Positions 61,011 through 64,000 of a DNA stretch of 64,000 bases are shown in pieces. Every line of letters starts with the position of its first letter. Positions within the stretch are counted from its first letter, which is position 1. The notes beneath the pieces are model-generated. The model was given only the letters and a program-made list of their open reading frames with translations. It ran no database searches and was not told where the DNA came from. The DNA is from Monarcha castaneiventris obscurior (Eukaryota; Chordata; Aves; Passeriformes; Monarchidae): positions 186,001-250,000 of the forward strand of contig JAMPIT010000895.1 in assembly GCA_026261815.1 (NCBI GenBank), given 5' to 3'. The position numbers and the translations under genes are program-made.

Positions 61011-64000
61011 GTCTCATATTTATGGTAACTGATCTGTAAACTTTCCATCTTCAAATAATGTAGTGATTTTTTTACTCTGGAATTGTTCACAGAAAGTACG
61101 GGGTACTTTAAGGAATGACAATATATTTAAAAATATTATTTTGCCAATTACTCAATGTTGTGACTAATATTCTTACTCTTGCTAAGAAGTTAAATAATAA
61201 TGAGCAGTTCCATTACTGTATTTAACAAACAGAAATGTGACTAATCTCACAGAAAAGTAAACAAAATAGGGTACCTTTTGGGGCCTTAGTTTGTTTAAAT
61301 CAGTGGCGTGCTAAAACTTTGCCTTTCACCCTTTTAAGTTCTGGTAGTGTGTTCTTATTCATATGTTTTTCTCAACTTAGCCACAGTCACTGGCTGTTAC
61401 CACAGTCCTGTATTTCAATTTTATTTGTGGAGTCAAATGTCTAACCTGAAGTTCTTAGTTCTATGTGATCAGTGTAGTTTTTAGAGGAGAATCTTACCGA
61501 ATCAATGGAATGTTGTAGTCTGTCTTGTCTGATAATGGAAATGAAGAATTTTCAGAAGAAGCTTTGTTACTTCTTGTTGTGTGGAGCTTCCTCTGAAAAT
61601 AAAGAGAAGCTGATGTGCATAAAAATTGAATGGCATTGAAAATTTTAATGATTATGTCAATAACTGTCAATCATAATTTCCCTCTGCTTGGGGAGATATC
61701 CCTAAAGCCTCTAGACTCCCTGAACAATCTTCTGTTTCATTTTGATTTATCCTCATTCCAAACAAACACTAATTTCCTCGTTAACTGGATCTCGGAATTG
61801 ATGAAAGCAAGCTGTATTTGGGTTAGTTAAAAGAACTGTGGGGACCATGTCCCTGTCTCTTCCATGCAGAAGTGTGGTGGGAACAGTCTAGTGTGCAAAG
61901 GTGCTTGTTGGCAGAGCCCTGTGTCTGATGGCAGTACTGAGGTCCTACCTACACCAGCTGGTTCTCTGTATGATCACAGCATCACTGAGCCTGCTTTGAA
62001 GCATTCATTAACTTCATTAGAAACTTTGGCCACAACATTTTGCTTGACAGCTTCTAATTTTCCTTTTTTGGATAACTTTTTGAACTTTCTGTATCAGTAA
62101 CACATTGTGAAGTCCTTGGTTATGGCTGTGGGCTTTTGGTGAAACAATAATTGATCTTTTAAATCAAACTGCCTTTATCATAACACATCACAAAGTGTAA
62201 GAACTGCTTCATCTCTACCCAAAAGAAGTTGCTTTAGAAATTACAGTAGAATGTGACATAGATTATTTGATCTGATGGCTGAATATGCTTTCAACAAAAT
62301 GTGATGTAGAGTCTGTCCTTTGATCTCATTTGTCCTCTTCAAGCATATTTCTGGAGTGTTTCATGTACAGAATTCATTTTGTACAGAATAATGCAGTGCT
62401 ACAGAAATGAAGCCAGTAACATAAGTTCTGATGCTGAAAAACTGAAGCTGCAGAGCATTATCGCACATGAACAGCTTTATCACAGACAGACCTGTTCTTA
62501 CAGGTGCTCTGCAAAGCTGTTACTGAGAATAAAACACCCAGGATCTTCAAATCAGAGTTTGAGGAGTTTGGCACTTGAATGCATTTGTTTTTTTCCCGGA
62601 GTCTCTATGGCATTTCAGCTTTTCTTTATCACACCATAAATTCTCTACTTGCTATACACAGTCTTCACAAGTGTGAGAAGGAAGAAATAAGCACAAATAA
62701 AACCGGGTCTTTCTGCAAGTCTTACTAAGACATCAAGTGTATTTGCTGTCACTGATGAGATTTTTGATTCTGGGAACAGCATTAATGCATTAGCCTGCAG
62801 AAGCTCCCCTGAAAGCAGAGAAATAACATCTCCTCAAATTTAAGAGTGTAATAATGAATCATGAAGTGAATGAAGTGCCTGTTTGATAGTTGAGGAGGAG
62901 GGTTCAAAGCAAGGCATCCAAATACATACAAAGCTTCTATGTCCTGTTGTAAGTGGGAGAAATAACTACAATTTTACTCACTAAAGGTTTCTGTTCATGC
63001 TATGTGAGTGAAAGGGGAAAGAAGACTCATCAGTCAGGAAGGGCGCTGGAGACAAGGAGCTAGATTAGATGGTGTGAGGTGGAAGAGAACAGGTTTATGT
63101 CAAAGTGACGAAGAAAGAAGGTACATTAACAGGTACATAAAGGCAGTAAGGATTAATGAGAAACAACAGGGAACTGAGGAGGGTGCAGAGCCAGAACTTG
63201 GGCTGAGCTCCATTACACCAGGGGCACTGTAGTCTCCAGCTCAGTGTTGAAGGCAGGTTCACACACACAGAGCTATCTTCATAGGATCCATAGCTGAGAA
63301 AACCCACTAACAAAAGAAGTTACTTTAGGCAAAAATAAAATTAAAAAATCAAAAGAAAACTCTCCCCATGTTCAGCGATGCAGAACTGAGACAGGGTCCC
63401 CGGATCAGGAGCATCCTGTCTTGGGAAGGGTATGGAACAGGAGTTAGAGGCTTGTGCAATGACAAGGAATCATTTGGACTTTTCCAGAGGCTAACAGCAA
63501 TTTCAGACACACAGCCTAAACTTCTTGATGCTAATGAAGAAGGTTTCTGCTAGCAGCTGGGTGTACCAGCTCACCAGAGCCAAATTCAAATGCTCCACCC
63601 TTTTTTCCTCTGTGTGATGCTGTAGCTGAGCAGGATTCCTCCACGATGCAACACAGTCTGACATCATTCCTTGATGATGATGTCATGTGTGGATGTTTGG
63701 AGGTGGTCATGCTTCCCATCTTGTGCATCATGATGTGCACAGGGCTTTCTTCCTATTTGGGGTTCCAGAAGTTTCCTTTCCTCATGGCTATAACTTGGTA
63801 AGTGCTTAGTATTTAAACTCAGTTTCAGAGTAATTTTATGGAAATAATTTTATCTATAGAGACCATTGAAAATGATTTCAGAATAATTTCAGAGCACATC
63901 AAGAATAATGAATAGGGAATCTTAACACTACATACATATTTCCATACAAATTACCAGATATGATTATTTCCATGATAAAAAGTGCCCAAAACTGTAGAAC
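61011..64000 (+). other. PDZRN4: Giant intron, last part of the window; no gene recognised
   Basis: AT-rich intron with short frames of 86 residues or fewer. The expected next exon, which should begin with a Val-Asn-Gly-Lys-like sequence completing PDZ1, was not found before 64000. The intron is therefore still open at the window end and is at least 58.5 kb long. Confidence 0.65.

Noticed and set aside
1..64000. CRISPR arrays, operons, riboswitches, prophage or insertion sequences
   Set aside because: Exon-intron structure, CR1 LINEs and microsatellites show this is animal nuclear DNA; no prokaryotic features were seen.

Overview
This window looks like avian nuclear DNA. It carries three minus-strand copies of the CR1 LINE, the main retrotransposon family of birds, and is otherwise AT-rich, CpG-poor and thin in repeats. 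The wording of the copy at 19604-19712 recalls a songbird CR1 subfamily, but that is from memory. There is no bacterial, plasmid or phage content. Nearly all longer open reading frames are chance frames or shadows in intron sequence.

The only protein-coding gene I can support is on the plus strand. Two small consecutive internal exons (1442-1528 and 5315-5419) encode 64 residues of a PDZ domain: the carboxylate-binding loop and second strand in the first, and the GIYVSKI / [10 protein letters not shown] core in the second. The residues fit the first PDZ domain of PDZRN4 (PDZ domain-containing RING finger 4), with the paralogue PDZRN3 the main alternative. Each exon has a consensus acceptor, branch-point candidate and donor, and the reading frame joins cleanly at phase 0. 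The RING-encoding upstream exon(s) and the exon completing PDZ1 lie outside the window.

Layout: 1-1441 is the end of the upstream intron and contains a compact CpG-rich islet (about 420-645). 1529-5314 is a 3.8 kb intron. From 5420 to the end (more than 58 kb) everything appears to be a single large intron. It holds the three truncated CR1 fragments (19.6, 23.2 and 46.4 kb), simple repeats, a few short palindromes and tandem duplications, several GC-richer blocks of unknown origin, and several stretches whose base composition and homeodomain/POU-like words suggest conserved regulatory DNA. None of the regulatory guesses can be tested without alignment.

I did not find a previously undescribed system. 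The points most worth checking are the CpG islet as a possible internal promoter or solo LTR, the frame-preserving (skippable) PDZ exons, and the candidate enhancers in the giant intron, especially 22180-22610.
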